Shown here piece after piece: positions 1 to 7,909 of a stretch of DNA of 32,024 nucleotides. This stretch comes from an uncultured Corynebacterium sp. Lineage in GTDB: Bacteria; Actinomycetota; Actinomycetes; Mycobacteriales; Mycobacteriaceae. Position 1 is the first letter of the stretch. Each line of letters begins with the position of its first letter. The notes beneath the pieces are model-generated. The model saw only the letters and a list, made by a program, of their open reading frames with translations. It was not told the origin of the DNA and made no database searches. The stretch lies in NCBI RefSeq assembly GCF_937999985.1, contig NZ_CALLDG010000145.1:1-32024 (forward strand), written 5' to 3'. A program made the translations under genes and the position numbers.

Positions 1-91
1 CGGTCTTCTTAAGATAGGCGGCCAGGATGATGACGATCATCGTGGCTTCGAGGCCTTCTCGAAGTCCGATGAGCAGGTTGGCGTAGAGCAT
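1..91 (-). CDS. FTR1/EfeU-family iron permease, N-terminal fragment
   Basis: The minus strand from 91 to the window edge encodes 30 residues starting MLYANLLIGLREGLEATMIV. The REGLE motif in the first membrane helix is the iron-binding RExxE signature of FTR1/EfeU high-affinity iron permeases, so this is the beginning of such a gene with the rest outside the window. The start ATG (89-91) has a GAGG-like ribosome site about 8 bases upstream. Two DtxR-like palindromes lie in the 149-base leader, fitting an iron-repressed gene. In this family EfeU usually acts with the periplasmic or lipoprotein partners EfeO and EfeB, which could follow downstream of the edge; that is inference. Only about a tenth of the protein is visible. 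Confidence 0.8.
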   Translation of the reverse strand, partial: MLYANLLIGLREGLEATMIVIILAAYLKKT

Positions 92-120
92 AGACAACCT
101 CAAGGAGAAGGGGGGCGGGC

Positions 121-139
121 TTAGGTTAGTCTCGCCTTG
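121..139. promoter_or_regulatory. DtxR-type iron box (proximal)
   Basis: TTAGGTTAGTCTCGCCTTG matches the 19-base DtxR/IdeR consensus TTAGGTTAGSCTAACCTAA at 14 positions, with a perfect left half-site. It lies 30 bases before the start of the FTR1-like iron permease, downstream of the likely promoter, a good position for repression under high iron. Binding is inferred. Confidence 0.6.
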
Positions 140-156
140 GTGGATGGGACCGCTTT

Positions 157-186
157 AGCATAAGCCCTTAGGTGAGATTTGCCTAA
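157..186 (-). promoter_or_regulatory. Predicted promoter of the iron permease gene
   Basis: Reading the minus strand, TTAGGC (181-186) and TATGCT (157-162) are separated by 18 bases, a plausible -35/-10 pair for a housekeeping sigma factor. The distal DtxR-like box covers most of it. The -35 match is weak. Confidence 0.35.
168..186. promoter_or_regulatory. DtxR-type iron box (distal)
   Basis: TTAGGTGAGATTTGCCTAA has both half-sites (TTAGG...CCTAA) and matches the DtxR consensus at 14 of 19 positions. It overlaps the -35/spacer part of the predicted permease promoter. Centre-to-centre distance to the other box is 47 bases. Two boxes in one leader suggest tight iron control. Confidence 0.6.
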
Positions 187-240
187 TCTTTCGGTGGGTT
201 GAGTGAAAACTAGCCCCTTAGGTTGCCCCCGGTCGCGCTG

Positions 241-1899
241 CTATAGGTACTGCTGCACCTTCTGCGCGATGTCTGGCCACTCGAGGTCGAGCCGGCGGGA
301 AGCGCGGCGGTTCATGATCCAGGCGGCGCCGATGACGATCACCCAGTGCAGTAGCACGCCCAGCCAGCTGAGCAGGGGAATGTCTGCAATGCTGTTGCTA
401 GCTCCATCGGCCATGGCTAGCGGGACCAGTGCCAGCAGCCCGCCCGGCAGGAAAGAGACGGTGAGAATCAGCATCGTCACCAGCGCGGAGACTATTGCGT
501 TGCTGCCGCCGTTGCGCTGCTTGAAGGAGTTGGTGCCCGGCGCGGTGGTTTGAGCGGGGAAGCGGGTGGCGCTGAAGTTCGCCATTGCGGAGGCGAGGAG
601 TATGCACCCCAGGGTCAAAAGGCTAACCAGCAGCCAGGTGGCGCTAAAGCTGTCGATGGCACCGGCGGCGATGCAGACGATCAGCCAGATCGGCACTAGC
701 ACCGTCACGGTGGAGAGGCTGCGGCTGGCGACGATCTGCTTGCCACGCACTCCGGCGACCATGTGCACCCAGTTGGATGGGCCGTCCATGCCCAGGGAAT
801 TGCCCGCGACCTGCTGTGGACCAAGGGATACGAAGAACAGTGCGAACCACAGCATCCAGCGGTTGGCCTCGTTGAGTATCCCCATCAGCAGGTATAGCCC
901 GCAGAGGACGACTACGACCATCAGGCTCATCATAAAGCGATTGTCGCGGCGCCAATAGCGCATCTCGCGGGAGTAGAGGGCGCCAACGGGGGAGCTGGGG
1001 ACGCGCGGCAGCAGTAGGCTGTCGCCCTTCGCAGCGCGGGTGGCGTGCTGAGTCGGCAGTGGGTTGTTGAGGTCGTGCTTGACGGCCACGCGCATTATGT
1101 AAGCCACTGCGAGGATCGCCACGAGGCAGATCGCGCCCTTGGCGAGACCGGTGCCGAGGTCGGTGCCGCCGCCACCATTATTGACGCCGTCGTCTCCGAT
1201 AGCGGCCAAGTCAGCAGCCGCTCCGGCCGCGGCGGCAAAGGGTGTCCAGGACAGGATGTCGGCGCTGGTCCTGATGGCCGCGGTGGGATCGGTTCCGTCG
1301 GTGAGCAACTGCGGCAAGAGGTACAGCGCCAGGAAGCCGAAAGTGACGATGAGCCCGGCGACGTTGCCCCACAGTTCGCTGAACTTAGTGGCGATGCTGC
1401 TGAGCGCGGCGGCCAGCGCCTCGCCCGCCAGCAGGGTGATCACCAGCTGGAGCACGCACGCCAGCACCCACAGGGCGCCCGCGCCCGCGGAGGCTACCTC
1501 CGCGAACGCGAGGTATCCGAGGGTGGCCATGATGATGGTGTTCACCAGCGAGATCGCCGCCCGCGAGTTGATGAACATGGCCGTGACCATACCCGGAAGG
1601 ATGTCGCGGTCGGTCAGTGGCAGGGAGCTGAACATGCGCGGGTCCAGCATCCGTTCCTCGCTGGGGAAGGTGGCCGACATGGCTAGGTAGAGCACGCTGC
1701 CGAGCCCCATCGTCAGCACGAACATCGCTGGGTCTCCATCGTTGACAAGCACCCCGTAGCTGCTGAAGCCTAGGCCGATGCAGCCCATCACTGCAGTGAT
1801 GGTTACGGCCACCGAGGCGATGATCATCTGCAGGTTGCCCACGAATGCGTGCGCCCACAGCTTGCAGTGGAGTTTGAGGAGGGTTTTAGTCTTCGACAC
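241..1899 (-). CDS. ABC transporter permease (ABC-2-like exporter subunit)
   Basis: A 552-residue integral membrane protein with roughly twelve hydrophobic segments, including one near the N terminus (LQMIIASVAVTITAVMG) and several in the C-terminal half. It has no other domain, and its partner is the ATPase gene directly upstream. I chose GTG at 1897-1899 (MSKTKTLLKLHC...), which overlaps the ATPase stop by 14 bases. The ATG at 1998 would give 585 residues but needs a 113-base overlap and adds a polar Arg-rich stretch untypical of this protein type. The two subunits probably form a homodimeric-permease exporter. The substrate cannot be told from sequence; antibiotic, peptide or lipid export are all possible. 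The gene ends 149 bases before the iron permease start codon, on the same strand. Confidence 0.82.
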   Translation of the reverse strand: MSKTKTLLKLHCKLWAHAFVGNLQMIIASVAVTITAVMGCIGLGFSSYGVLVNDGDPAMFVLTMGLGSVLYLAMSATFPSEERMLDPRMFSSLPLTDRDILPGMVTAMFINSRAAISLVNTIIMATLGYLAFAEVASAGAGALWVLACVLQLVITLLAGEALAAALSSIATKFSELWGNVAGLIVTFGFLALYLLPQLLTDGTDPTAAIRTSADILSWTPFAAAAGAAADLAAIGDDGVNNGGGGTDLGTGLAKGAICLVAILAVAYIMRVAVKHDLNNPLPTQHATRAAKGDSLLLPRVPSSPVGALYSREMRYWRRDNRFMMSLMVVVVLCGLYLLMGILNEANRWMLWFALFFVSLGPQQVAGNSLGMDGPSNWVHMVAGVRGKQIVASRSLSTVTVLVPIWLIVCIAAGAIDSFSATWLLVSLLTLGCILLASAMANFSATRFPAQTTAPGTNSFKQRNGGSNAIVSALVTMLILTVSFLPGGLLALVPLAMADGASNSIADIPLLSWLGVLLHWVIVIGAAWIMNRRASRRLDLEWPDIAQKVQQYL

Positions 1900-2794
1900 C
1901 GGCCTGCCCTTCGTGTGGCCCGTGCGCCTGCGTGCCGTGCGCTGACTGCGATCCGCCGCGTAGCCAGCCGAAGGATTCCGTGTCCAGCTGCTTGCCACCT
2001 ACGGCTTCTACGAAGCGCTCGGATAGGGACTTGCCTGCGCGTACCTGCTCGGTGGTACCGGCGGCAACGACGGTGCCCTGGTTAATGATCGCCACGTGGT
2101 CGCACAGCCCCTCGATCAGCTCCATCACGTGGGAGCTGAGGATCACGGTGCCGCCGGCTTCCACGTAGCGTCGCAGGATCGTACGGATCACTTCGCCGGA
2201 TACCGGATCCACGGCCTCGAAGGGTTCGTCCAGGATTAAAACCTCGGGGCTGTGCAGCAGGGCGCCGGCCAGCAGGATCTTCTTCTTCATGCCTGCGGAG
2301 TAGTCGGCGATGTACTTCTTGCCGGCATCCTCCAGATCGAGTGCCCGCAGCAGGTCTGCGATGCGCTGCTGCAGTTCTTCGCCGGGGATGTCCCGCAGGT
2401 AGCCCAGGTATTCCAGATACTCCTTGCCACTGAGGCGTTCGAACACGGGGAGGCCGTCGACCAGCAGCCCGTAGCTGCGCTTGGCTGCCAGCACCTCATC
2501 TTCCACCCGGGTGCCTTCGGCGGGGTCTGCCCACAGTGGGTGCCCGGCGATCCAGGAGTTGCCGCTGTCGGGGCGAATGATGCCCGTTGCTGCGAGGATG
2601 GCAGTGGTTTTGCCTGCGCCGTTGGGGCCGACGATGCCGTAGAAGCTGCCCTTCGGCACGGTCAGGTTGAGGTTATTTACCGCGACCTTGTCCGTGAAGG
2701 TCTTCACGAGGTTGCGGATGACTAGCGCTGCGTCGCCAATCTCCGCGTCTCCTGCGTAAGGGGTTGAATGTGAGGGATATGGCTGAAAAGTCAT
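1886..2794 (-). CDS. ABC transporter ATP-binding protein
   Basis: A 302-residue nucleotide-binding subunit that would power the permease encoded just downstream. Counting from the longer start at 2803, Walker A is GPNGAGKT at 59-66, the signature is YSAGM at 168-172 (variant of LSGGQ), Walker B is VLILDEP at 188-194, and the H-loop His is at about 225 (SSHVM). A C-terminal tail of about 60 residues follows the core domain and is Gly/His-rich near its end. I chose ATG at 2792-2794 (MTFQPYPS) because a promoter CGGACA-N17-TAAAAT places the -10 hexamer over the earlier ATG (2803) and seven bases before this one, so the mRNA probably starts at or next to codon 1. No Shine-Dalgarno sequence is present. 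With the earlier ATG the protein is 305 residues. Confidence 0.9.
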   Translation of the reverse strand: MTFQPYPSHSTPYAGDAEIGDAALVIRNLVKTFTDKVAVNNLNLTVPKGSFYGIVGPNGAGKTTAILAATGIIRPDSGNSWIAGHPLWADPAEGTRVEDEVLAAKRSYGLLVDGLPVFERLSGKEYLEYLGYLRDIPGEELQQRIADLLRALDLEDAGKKYIADYSAGMKKKILLAGALLHSPEVLILDEPFEAVDPVSGEVIRTILRRYVEAGGTVILSSHVMELIEGLCDHVAIINQGTVVAAGTTEQVRAGKSLSERFVEAVGGKQLDTESFGWLRGGSQSAHGTQAHGPHEGQAGVED

Positions 2795-2801
2795 GCGCGC
2801 C

Positions 2802-2830
2802 ATTTTATGTCGGTTCGCGGGTGGTGTCCG
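2802..2830 (-). promoter_or_regulatory. Promoter of the ABC exporter operon (leaderless type)
   Basis: On the minus strand CGGACA (2825-2830) and TAAAAT (2802-2807) are 17 bases apart. The ATG at 2794 begins seven bases after the -10, the normal distance to a transcription start, so a leaderless mRNA is likely. Confidence 0.5.
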
Positions 2831-2848
2831 GGTGGCATGCTATTGTTC

Positions 2849-2879
2849 TAGATAACCAACTAGTGAGACAAAGGAGTTC
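2849..2879 (+). promoter_or_regulatory. leuB -10 candidate and ribosome binding site
   Basis: TAGATA (2849-2854) is a possible -10 hexamer with no clear -35. AAGGAG is centred near 2873, about eight bases before the GTG start codon of leuB, and decides that start. The divergent exporter promoter is only about 20 bases away. Confidence 0.4.
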
Positions 2880-2884
2880 ATACA

Positions 2885-3901
2885 GTGAAACTCGCAGTGA
2901 TTGCCGGCGATGGCATCGGCACCGAAGTAACCGCCGAGGCTCTGAAGGTTCTGCACGCTCTGCGTGACGACGTGGAAACCACCGACTACGACCTCGGCGC
3001 CCGCCGCTACCTGCGCAATGGTGAACTCCTGACCGACGAGGACCTGGACTCCCTGCGCGAGCACGACGCTATCCTGCTGGGCGCCATCGGCGACCCTCGA
3101 ACCGTGCCCGCCGGTGTGCTGGAGCGCGGCCTGCTGCTGCCGCTGCGCTTCAAGCTGGACCACGCGGTGAACCTCCGCCCGTCGAAGCTGTACCCGGGCT
3201 CCTCCAGCCCGCTGGTCAACCCGGGCGACATTGACTTCGTCGTCGTGCGAGAGGGGACTGAGGGCCTCTACTGTGGCAACGGCGGCACACTGCGTGCGGG
3301 CACTGACCACGAGGTGGCGTCCGAAGTATCCCAGAACACCTACTACGGCGTGGAGCGCGTGGTGCGCGATGCGTTCGAACGCGCGCAGAGCAGGCGTAAG
3401 AAGCTGACCTGGGTGCACAAGACGAACGTGCTGGTGAACGCCGGCTCCCTGTGGCAGCGCGCCATCGAGAAAGTGGGGCAGGAGTACCCCGAGGTGCAGG
3501 TCGATTACAACCACATCGACGCGGCGACGATCTACATGGTTACCAAGCCGCAGGAGTACGACGTGATCGTCACGGACAACCTGTTCGGCGACATCCTGAC
3601 CGACCTGGCGGGTGCTGTCACCGGCGGTATCGGCCTGGCAGCTTCCGGCAACATTGATCCCTCGCGGAAGAACCCCTCCATGTTCGAGCCGGTGCACGGC
3701 TCCGCGCCGGACATCGCGGGCCAAGGAATTGCCGACCCGTGCGCGGCGATCCTGTCGGTGGCGCTGATGCTGCGCCACCTGGGTGACGATGCCAACGCTG
3801 AGCGCATCGAGGCCGCCGTGCTGGCCGAGGCCGGCGCGCGCGACGGCGGCCCGGTGAAGACTGCGGAGGTCGGCGACCGCGTGGTCGCGAACCTCAAGTA
3901 A
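2885..3901 (+). CDS. leuB: 3-isopropylmalate dehydrogenase
   Basis: This cytoplasmic enzyme oxidatively decarboxylates 3-isopropylmalate to 2-ketoisocaproate with NAD+, the third committed step of leucine synthesis. The 338-residue protein has the family's compact length. Visible motifs are the N-terminal AGDGIGTEV, the substrate loop DHAVNLRPSKLYP (92-104), the catalytic-Lys segment VHKTNVL (177-183), the metal-binding signature VTDNLFGDILTDL (229-241) and GSAPDIAG. The absence of tartrate- or isocitrate-dehydrogenase-type insertions and the SKLYP loop favour LeuB. The start is GTG with a good AAGGAG site. It stands alone: no other leu gene is adjacent, and it is divergent from the ABC exporter. 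No attenuator-like leader peptide is visible in the short upstream region. Confidence 0.96.
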   Translation: MKLAVIAGDGIGTEVTAEALKVLHALRDDVETTDYDLGARRYLRNGELLTDEDLDSLREHDAILLGAIGDPRTVPAGVLERGLLLPLRFKLDHAVNLRPSKLYPGSSSPLVNPGDIDFVVVREGTEGLYCGNGGTLRAGTDHEVASEVSQNTYYGVERVVRDAFERAQSRRKKLTWVHKTNVLVNAGSLWQRAIEKVGQEYPEVQVDYNHIDAATIYMVTKPQEYDVIVTDNLFGDILTDLAGAVTGGIGLAASGNIDPSRKNPSMFEPVHGSAPDIAGQGIADPCAAILSVALMLRHLGDDANAERIEAAVLAEAGARDGGPVKTAEVGDRVVANLK

Positions 3902-3915
3902 GCTGCCGACTAGCT

Positions 3916-3966
3916 GGTGGCAGCCCGCGCCCGCTCGCGGTGCGCCCGGCTACCACCCCTGCATTT
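3916..3966. terminator. Inverted repeat between leuB and phoD, possible shared terminator
   Basis: GGTGG-c-AGCC (3916-3925) pairs with GGCT-a-CCACC (3948-3957), with one internal mismatch and a GC-rich loop. A short CATTTTG follows on the plus strand. The genes converge here, so it could end both transcripts, but the U-tract is poor. Confidence 0.4.
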
Positions 3967-3971
3967 TGTGA

Positions 3972-5666
3972 CTACTGCGCACGCAGCGTTTTCGACCACA
4001 GCTCCTTGCCGCGGGTGGTGAACAGTCGCACGGTGAGATCCTTTGACCCGCCGTCGATGTCCACCTCTCCGAAGTGCTGGAAATCATCCAACGGCGAGGA
4101 GTTTTGCTTATCCTTCGCCGGGGCGTGCACGTACACGACCTCTGGACCGAAGGTGCCGTCCATGTCGTTCGGGCCGAAGCCTCCGGCGTTCAGCGGGCCG
4201 GTGACGAACTCCCAGAACGGCGCGAAGTCTTGGAAATCCGCACGATCCGGCGAGTAGTGGTGGGCGGCGGTGTAGTGCACGTCGGCGGTCAGCCACACCA
4301 CGTTGCGCACGTCCTTGATTCCGCTGAGCACGCGCCCGATCTCCGCCTCGCGGCCGACGGCCTTGCCGCCCGTTCCGTTGGAGACGCCCTCCTGGTCGTC
4401 CCCATCCGGAACCACTATGCCCAGCGGCAGGTCGTTGGCGATGATCTTCCACGTGGCGGTAGAGTTCTTCACTCCTTCGATCAGCCACTTTTCCTGCTTG
4501 GCCCCTAGGATGTGCCCCGGCTTAGTGACAGACGCTCCGCTGTCCGGATTGCGGTCCTTGTAGCTGCGCATATCCAGCACGAAAATGTCCAGCAGGGAGC
4601 CGTAGGAAATCTTGCGGTAAACCCGACCATCCACGGCCATCTTCCGGTCCAGAGGCTGCCACTCGTGGAACGCCTGGAAGCCGCGCTGTGCCAGCAGATT
4701 CACGTCCTTGACCTGGTACTTGTCGTCCTCCAGGATCTCGCCGGGATACCAGTTGTTCGTCGTCTCGTGGTCGTCCCACTGCACCACCTGCGCGACCTGA
4801 GAGTTGAAACGCTTGTAGTTTTCGTCCAGCAGGTTGTAGGCGTGCTGTCCGCGGAACTCCTCTAGGGTTTCGGCGACCTTGTTTTTGTATGGGCTGGTGA
4901 GGTTCTTGAACACCCGCCCGTCGTCCATCTTGTGATTCGCCTCGATTGGCCCGTCGGCGTAGACCGTATCACCGGAGTGGATGAACAGGTGCGGGTTGCG
5001 GTCTGCCATCGTCTTCCAGCAGTACATGCCGCCGATGTCCGGGTTGATGCCGTAGCCCTGGCCCGCCACGTCGCCGGACCAGTGCAGACGAATGTTCTTT
5101 GGCGCCTGGCTGGTGGAAGGCGCGGTAGTGAAGCTGCCGATCACCGGCACGGAGCGCGCGGCAGTGTGCTGATCCTCCATGGTTACGCGGTAGTGGATCT
5201 TCTGGCCGGGCTCCATACCGACCAGGCGCAGTCGCCCGGTGCCGTCGCTATCCGGGGTGAGGGTGGCGCCGCGGAAGGTCTTGGTCTTGTGGCGCGGGAA
5301 CGCCGGGTCCGTCGATGCCTCCACGACCATGTGCGCCGGGCGATCGACGCGCGCCCATACAAGGCCGCCGTCGGGTCGCACATCGCCGGTAGCGACGCCA
5401 TGAGTGATCACCGGCCGGGAGCGTTGCAAACCAACCGAGCCGAGCGCCCCGCTGGAACCTACCGACGATCCGGCGGCGGAGCCAGCCACGCTGCCGGCCT
5501 GCGAGCTGAGAGCATGCGCCACGCCCGTGCCCAGTAGGGCAGCGCCGGTGGCGCTGGCGCCGGCCAGGAACGTGCGGCGGGTGGTGTTGCGCGAGTTGGA
5601 AGGAGTTTCGGAATTCGAAGTAGTCGAGGAGTTGGGGAGTTGAGGATTAACGCTGCGATTCGTCAT
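3972..5666 (-). CDS. phoD: PhoD-type alkaline phosphatase/phosphodiesterase, Tat-exported
   Basis: A 564-residue secreted metallophosphoesterase expected to release phosphate from organic phosphomonoesters or diesters outside the membrane. The N terminus is a twin-arginine signal (NTTRRTFLAGASATGAALLG), as expected for PhoD enzymes that fold with Fe/Ca before export. A Ser/Gly-rich stretch follows, then the PhoD N-terminal domain (VITHGVATGDVRPDGG) and the catalytic domain with LHWSGDVAGQG, HSGDTVYADGP, WDDHETTNN, NDLPLG and TADVHYTAAHHYSPD, which carry the expected Asp/His/Asn metal ligands. I prefer ATG at 5666, which puts the RR about 29 residues in. ATG at 5702 adds 12 hydrophobic residues and is less likely. 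Neither start has a clear ribosome site. The gene is alone and converges with leuB. A Pho box was not identified. Confidence 0.93.
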   Translation of the reverse strand: MTNRSVNPQLPNSSTTSNSETPSNSRNTTRRTFLAGASATGAALLGTGVAHALSSQAGSVAGSAAGSSVGSSGALGSVGLQRSRPVITHGVATGDVRPDGGLVWARVDRPAHMVVEASTDPAFPRHKTKTFRGATLTPDSDGTGRLRLVGMEPGQKIHYRVTMEDQHTAARSVPVIGSFTTAPSTSQAPKNIRLHWSGDVAGQGYGINPDIGGMYCWKTMADRNPHLFIHSGDTVYADGPIEANHKMDDGRVFKNLTSPYKNKVAETLEEFRGQHAYNLLDENYKRFNSQVAQVVQWDDHETTNNWYPGEILEDDKYQVKDVNLLAQRGFQAFHEWQPLDRKMAVDGRVYRKISYGSLLDIFVLDMRSYKDRNPDSGASVTKPGHILGAKQEKWLIEGVKNSTATWKIIANDLPLGIVVPDGDDQEGVSNGTGGKAVGREAEIGRVLSGIKDVRNVVWLTADVHYTAAHHYSPDRADFQDFAPFWEFVTGPLNAGGFGPNDMDGTFGPEVVYVHAPAKDKQNSSPLDDFQHFGEVDIDGGSKDLTVRLFTTRGKELWSKTLRAQ

Positions 5667-5761
5667 AGCGGCCAAGCTAAAGGCTAAAACTGTCGGAGCC
5701 ATGGCAAGCGCGTAAATCGCGGATTACGTGAAATTAAATTCATGGTTAATGGGTGGGGAGA

Positions 5762-5829
5762 AAGGGGCGTCATAAAGAAGAACAAGGACAAGACCGCAAA
5801 GAAGGGGCATAGCAAGAGGTAGAAGGGGC
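5762..5829 (+). repeat. Three AAGGGGC direct repeats upstream of the FAH-family gene
   Basis: AAGGGGC occurs at 5762-5768, 5802-5808 and 5823-5829 in a purine-rich tract between phoD and the FAH-family gene. The spacings (40 and 21 bases) are close to whole helical turns, so these could be activator or repressor sites. The last copy also sits near the ribosome site, so chance is a real alternative. Confidence 0.3.
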
Positions 5830-5850
5830 AATGGAGTAGGGTATGGAAAC

Positions 5851-6663
5851 ATGCGTATTGCTCGAATTGCACACCCCGAGGGCATGGCCTTCGCGATCGT
5901 GGAGGGCGGCCAGCCGGACGGCACCGGCGCTACCCTCCGCGAGATCGCAGGCCACCCGTTCGGACAGCCCGAATTCACCGGAAAATCCTGGCCTATCGAA
6001 GACGTTCGACTGCTGGCCCCGATCCTGCCGTCGAAGGTTATTGCCGTCGGGCGCAACTACGCTGACCACGTCGAGGAGGTGTTCAACAAGAGCGCCGAGC
6101 ACCTGCCGCCGACGATCTTCCTGAAGCCCCCGACAGCCGTCGTTGGCCCCGAGGCGCCTATCCGTATCCCCGAGTGGGCCACGCGCGTGGAGTTCGAAGG
6201 CGAGATGGCGATCGTTATCGGCCGTCCGTGCAAGGACGTCAACCGGAACAACTGGAAGGACGTGGTGCTGGGGTTCACCGTCGTCAACGACGTTTCCTCT
6301 CGCGACCTGCAGTTCCAGGACGGTCAGTGGTCCCGTGCGAAGGGCCTGGATTCCTTCTGCCCGCTGGGTCCGTGGATCGAAACGGCTGTGGACAGCATCG
6401 ACATCGACAACCAGCCGATCCTGGCGCACCTCACCCACGAGGGCAAGACGGAAACCAAGCAGGATTCCAACTCCAACCAGATGATCAAGTCCATCCCGGA
6501 GATCGTCGAGTGGGTTTCCTCCGCATTCACGCTGCTGCCGGGCGACGTGATCTGCACCGGCTCGCCCGCCGGCACCGCAGAGATGGTTCCGGGCGACCGC
6601 ATTGAGGTGGAGATCCCGGGGCTGGGCAAGCTGGCCAATCCGGTGCAGGCCTACGGCAAGTAG
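5851..6663 (+). CDS. Fumarylacetoacetate hydrolase (FAH) family protein, possible oxaloacetate decarboxylase
   Basis: A 270-residue cytoplasmic enzyme of the FAH fold, which cleaves or decarboxylates 2-oxo acids using a divalent metal. Diagnostic segments are VGRNYADHVEE (66-76), PPTIFLKPPTAVVGP, VEFEGEMAIVIG (metal ligands E116 and E118), VNDVSSRDLQ (D147) and LPGDVICTGSPAGT near the C terminus. Many relatives are labelled 2-hydroxyhepta-2,4-diene-1,7-dioate isomerase. In Corynebacterium glutamicum I recall a homologue near gltX being shown to be a soluble oxaloacetate decarboxylase (Cg1458), and the same neighbourhood here (leuB, this gene, gltX) makes that the best guess. No aromatic degradation genes are nearby. 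The start ATG is preceded by GGAG/TAGGG. The gene converges with the isochorismate synthase, 55 bases apart. Confidence 0.88.
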   Translation: MRIARIAHPEGMAFAIVEGGQPDGTGATLREIAGHPFGQPEFTGKSWPIEDVRLLAPILPSKVIAVGRNYADHVEEVFNKSAEHLPPTIFLKPPTAVVGPEAPIRIPEWATRVEFEGEMAIVIGRPCKDVNRNNWKDVVLGFTVVNDVSSRDLQFQDGQWSRAKGLDSFCPLGPWIETAVDSIDIDNQPILAHLTHEGKTETKQDSNSNQMIKSIPEIVEWVSSAFTLLPGDVICTGSPAGTAEMVPGDRIEVEIPGLGKLANPVQAYGK

Positions 6664-6672
6664 GCGGAGCTC

Positions 6673-6710
6673 GCCAGCCGCGTGTTCAGCACCGGCCGGC
6701 TATGGCTGGC
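6673..6710. terminator. Inverted repeat between converging genes
   Basis: GCCAGCC (6673-6679) pairs exactly with GGCTGGC (6704-6710) around a 24-base GC-rich loop, in the 55-base gap between the FAH-family gene and the isochorismate synthase. There is no T-run on either side, so termination is only suggested by position. Confidence 0.3.
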
Positions 6711-6718
6711 TCCGGGCG

Positions 6719-7870
6719 TTACACTTCCCGCAGCGCTGCAGGCACGTTGAGTGCCCGCAGCGCTGTTTGCAGCTTCGCGGACGTTTCCTCCGCCTCCATA
6801 GCGGGAATCGAGTCCACGACAATGCCGCCGCCGGCCCAGGCGCGGGCGGTGTTGTCCTCCACGATGGCGCAGCGGATAGAGAGCATAAACTCCCCGTCGC
6901 CGCTGGAATCGCACCAGCCCACGGCACCGGAGTAGAACTCGCGCGGGGACTTCTCCTGCGCAATAACCCCCAGCGCATCGTCTGTCGGGGTGCCGCCGAT
7001 GGCCGGGGTGGGGTGCAGCATCAAGGCCAGATCCAGTGCGGAGTAGTCGTCGTCCTTTAGTGTGCCCGCGATCTGGGTCCCCAGGTGGATCATCTCGTTG
7101 GTCTCGTGGATCTCCGGGGTGGCCGGAATGTCCAGCGTCTCGCACAACGGCTCCAGCACTCGGCGGTAGTGCTCCACCACAAAGCGGTGCTCGCGTAGAT
7201 CCTTGCTGGAGTTTCCGAGTTCGCGGGCTGTGGCGTCATCAATAGAAAGACTTCCCGTGCGTGGCGCGGAACCGGCCAGGGGGAAGGCCGAGATCTCGCG
7301 ACCATCGCGACGAATCAGCATCTCCGGCGAACTGCCGACGAACATTGCACCCTGGTACTCGGAGCGACCCGTGGCGGAGAGGTCCACGGCGAACCCGTCG
7401 CGGTAGGCGGACAGGTCGATCAGGCGTGCGGCAATCAACAGCGGGTCTACGGTTTCGGCGTAAGTAATGTCCACGGCGCGGGCCAGCACCACCTTTTCCA
7501 GGCGGGACTGCTGGATCGTGGCGACGGCGGCGGCGACCATCGCGGTGTGCTCCTCGGCGGTGGTCTGCGCTTCGACGGACTCGACCGTCAGTGTGCGGGC
7601 GGCATCCTTGCCACGGAAGAAAGCCGGTGGCTCCAGCGGGCCTTCGGCGCGGACGACGGTCTCCGGTTCCATGAGTGCCGCGCGGAGGGACGTATCGAAG
7701 GGGAAAGCGCCGACAATCAAGTCTGCTTCCTTGTTTCGAAGCGCAGTAGAGGCTTCGAACGGATCCGGGAAGGTCGCCTTGCGCCCCTGGGTGCGGATGC
7801 TGCGATCTGGGCGGGAAAGCAGGAAATCCGGGGCGGTGGCCGGTCGCTGCTCGTGGGTCATGGGTGCCAT
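6719..7870 (-). CDS. Isochorismate synthase (EntC/MenF/DhbC family)
   Basis: A 383-residue chorismate-binding enzyme that converts chorismate to isochorismate, the entry to menaquinone or catechol siderophores. Family marks include LEKVVLARA (general-base Lys), FVGSSPEMLIRRDG (acid Glu in SPE), FPLAGSAPRTG, HETNEMIHLGTQIAGTL, HPTPAIGGTPTDDAL and FYSGAVGW, followed by FMLSIRCAIV. The IRCA motif and HLGTQIAG segment suit isochorismate rather than anthranilate synthase. No men or siderophore genes are adjacent; corynebacteria make menaquinone, so the MenF role is likelier. I chose ATG at 7870 with GGGAAG four bases before it. A second ATG at 7861 lies exactly seven bases after a TAAAAT and could be a leaderless start. 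The open frame runs upstream to 8530, but that part overlaps the divergent gene and is not coding. Confidence 0.93.
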   Translation of the reverse strand: MAPMTHEQRPATAPDFLLSRPDRSIRTQGRKATFPDPFEASTALRNKEADLIVGAFPFDTSLRAALMEPETVVRAEGPLEPPAFFRGKDAARTLTVESVEAQTTAEEHTAMVAAAVATIQQSRLEKVVLARAVDITYAETVDPLLIAARLIDLSAYRDGFAVDLSATGRSEYQGAMFVGSSPEMLIRRDGREISAFPLAGSAPRTGSLSIDDATARELGNSSKDLREHRFVVEHYRRVLEPLCETLDIPATPEIHETNEMIHLGTQIAGTLKDDDYSALDLALMLHPTPAIGGTPTDDALGVIAQEKSPREFYSGAVGWCDSSGDGEFMLSIRCAIVEDNTARAWAGGGIVVDSIPAMEAEETSAKLQTALRALNVPAALREV

Positions 7871-7909
7871 TTTACTTCCCGGCGGGACAGCGGGCTTCCT
7901 CGCCCTGGG

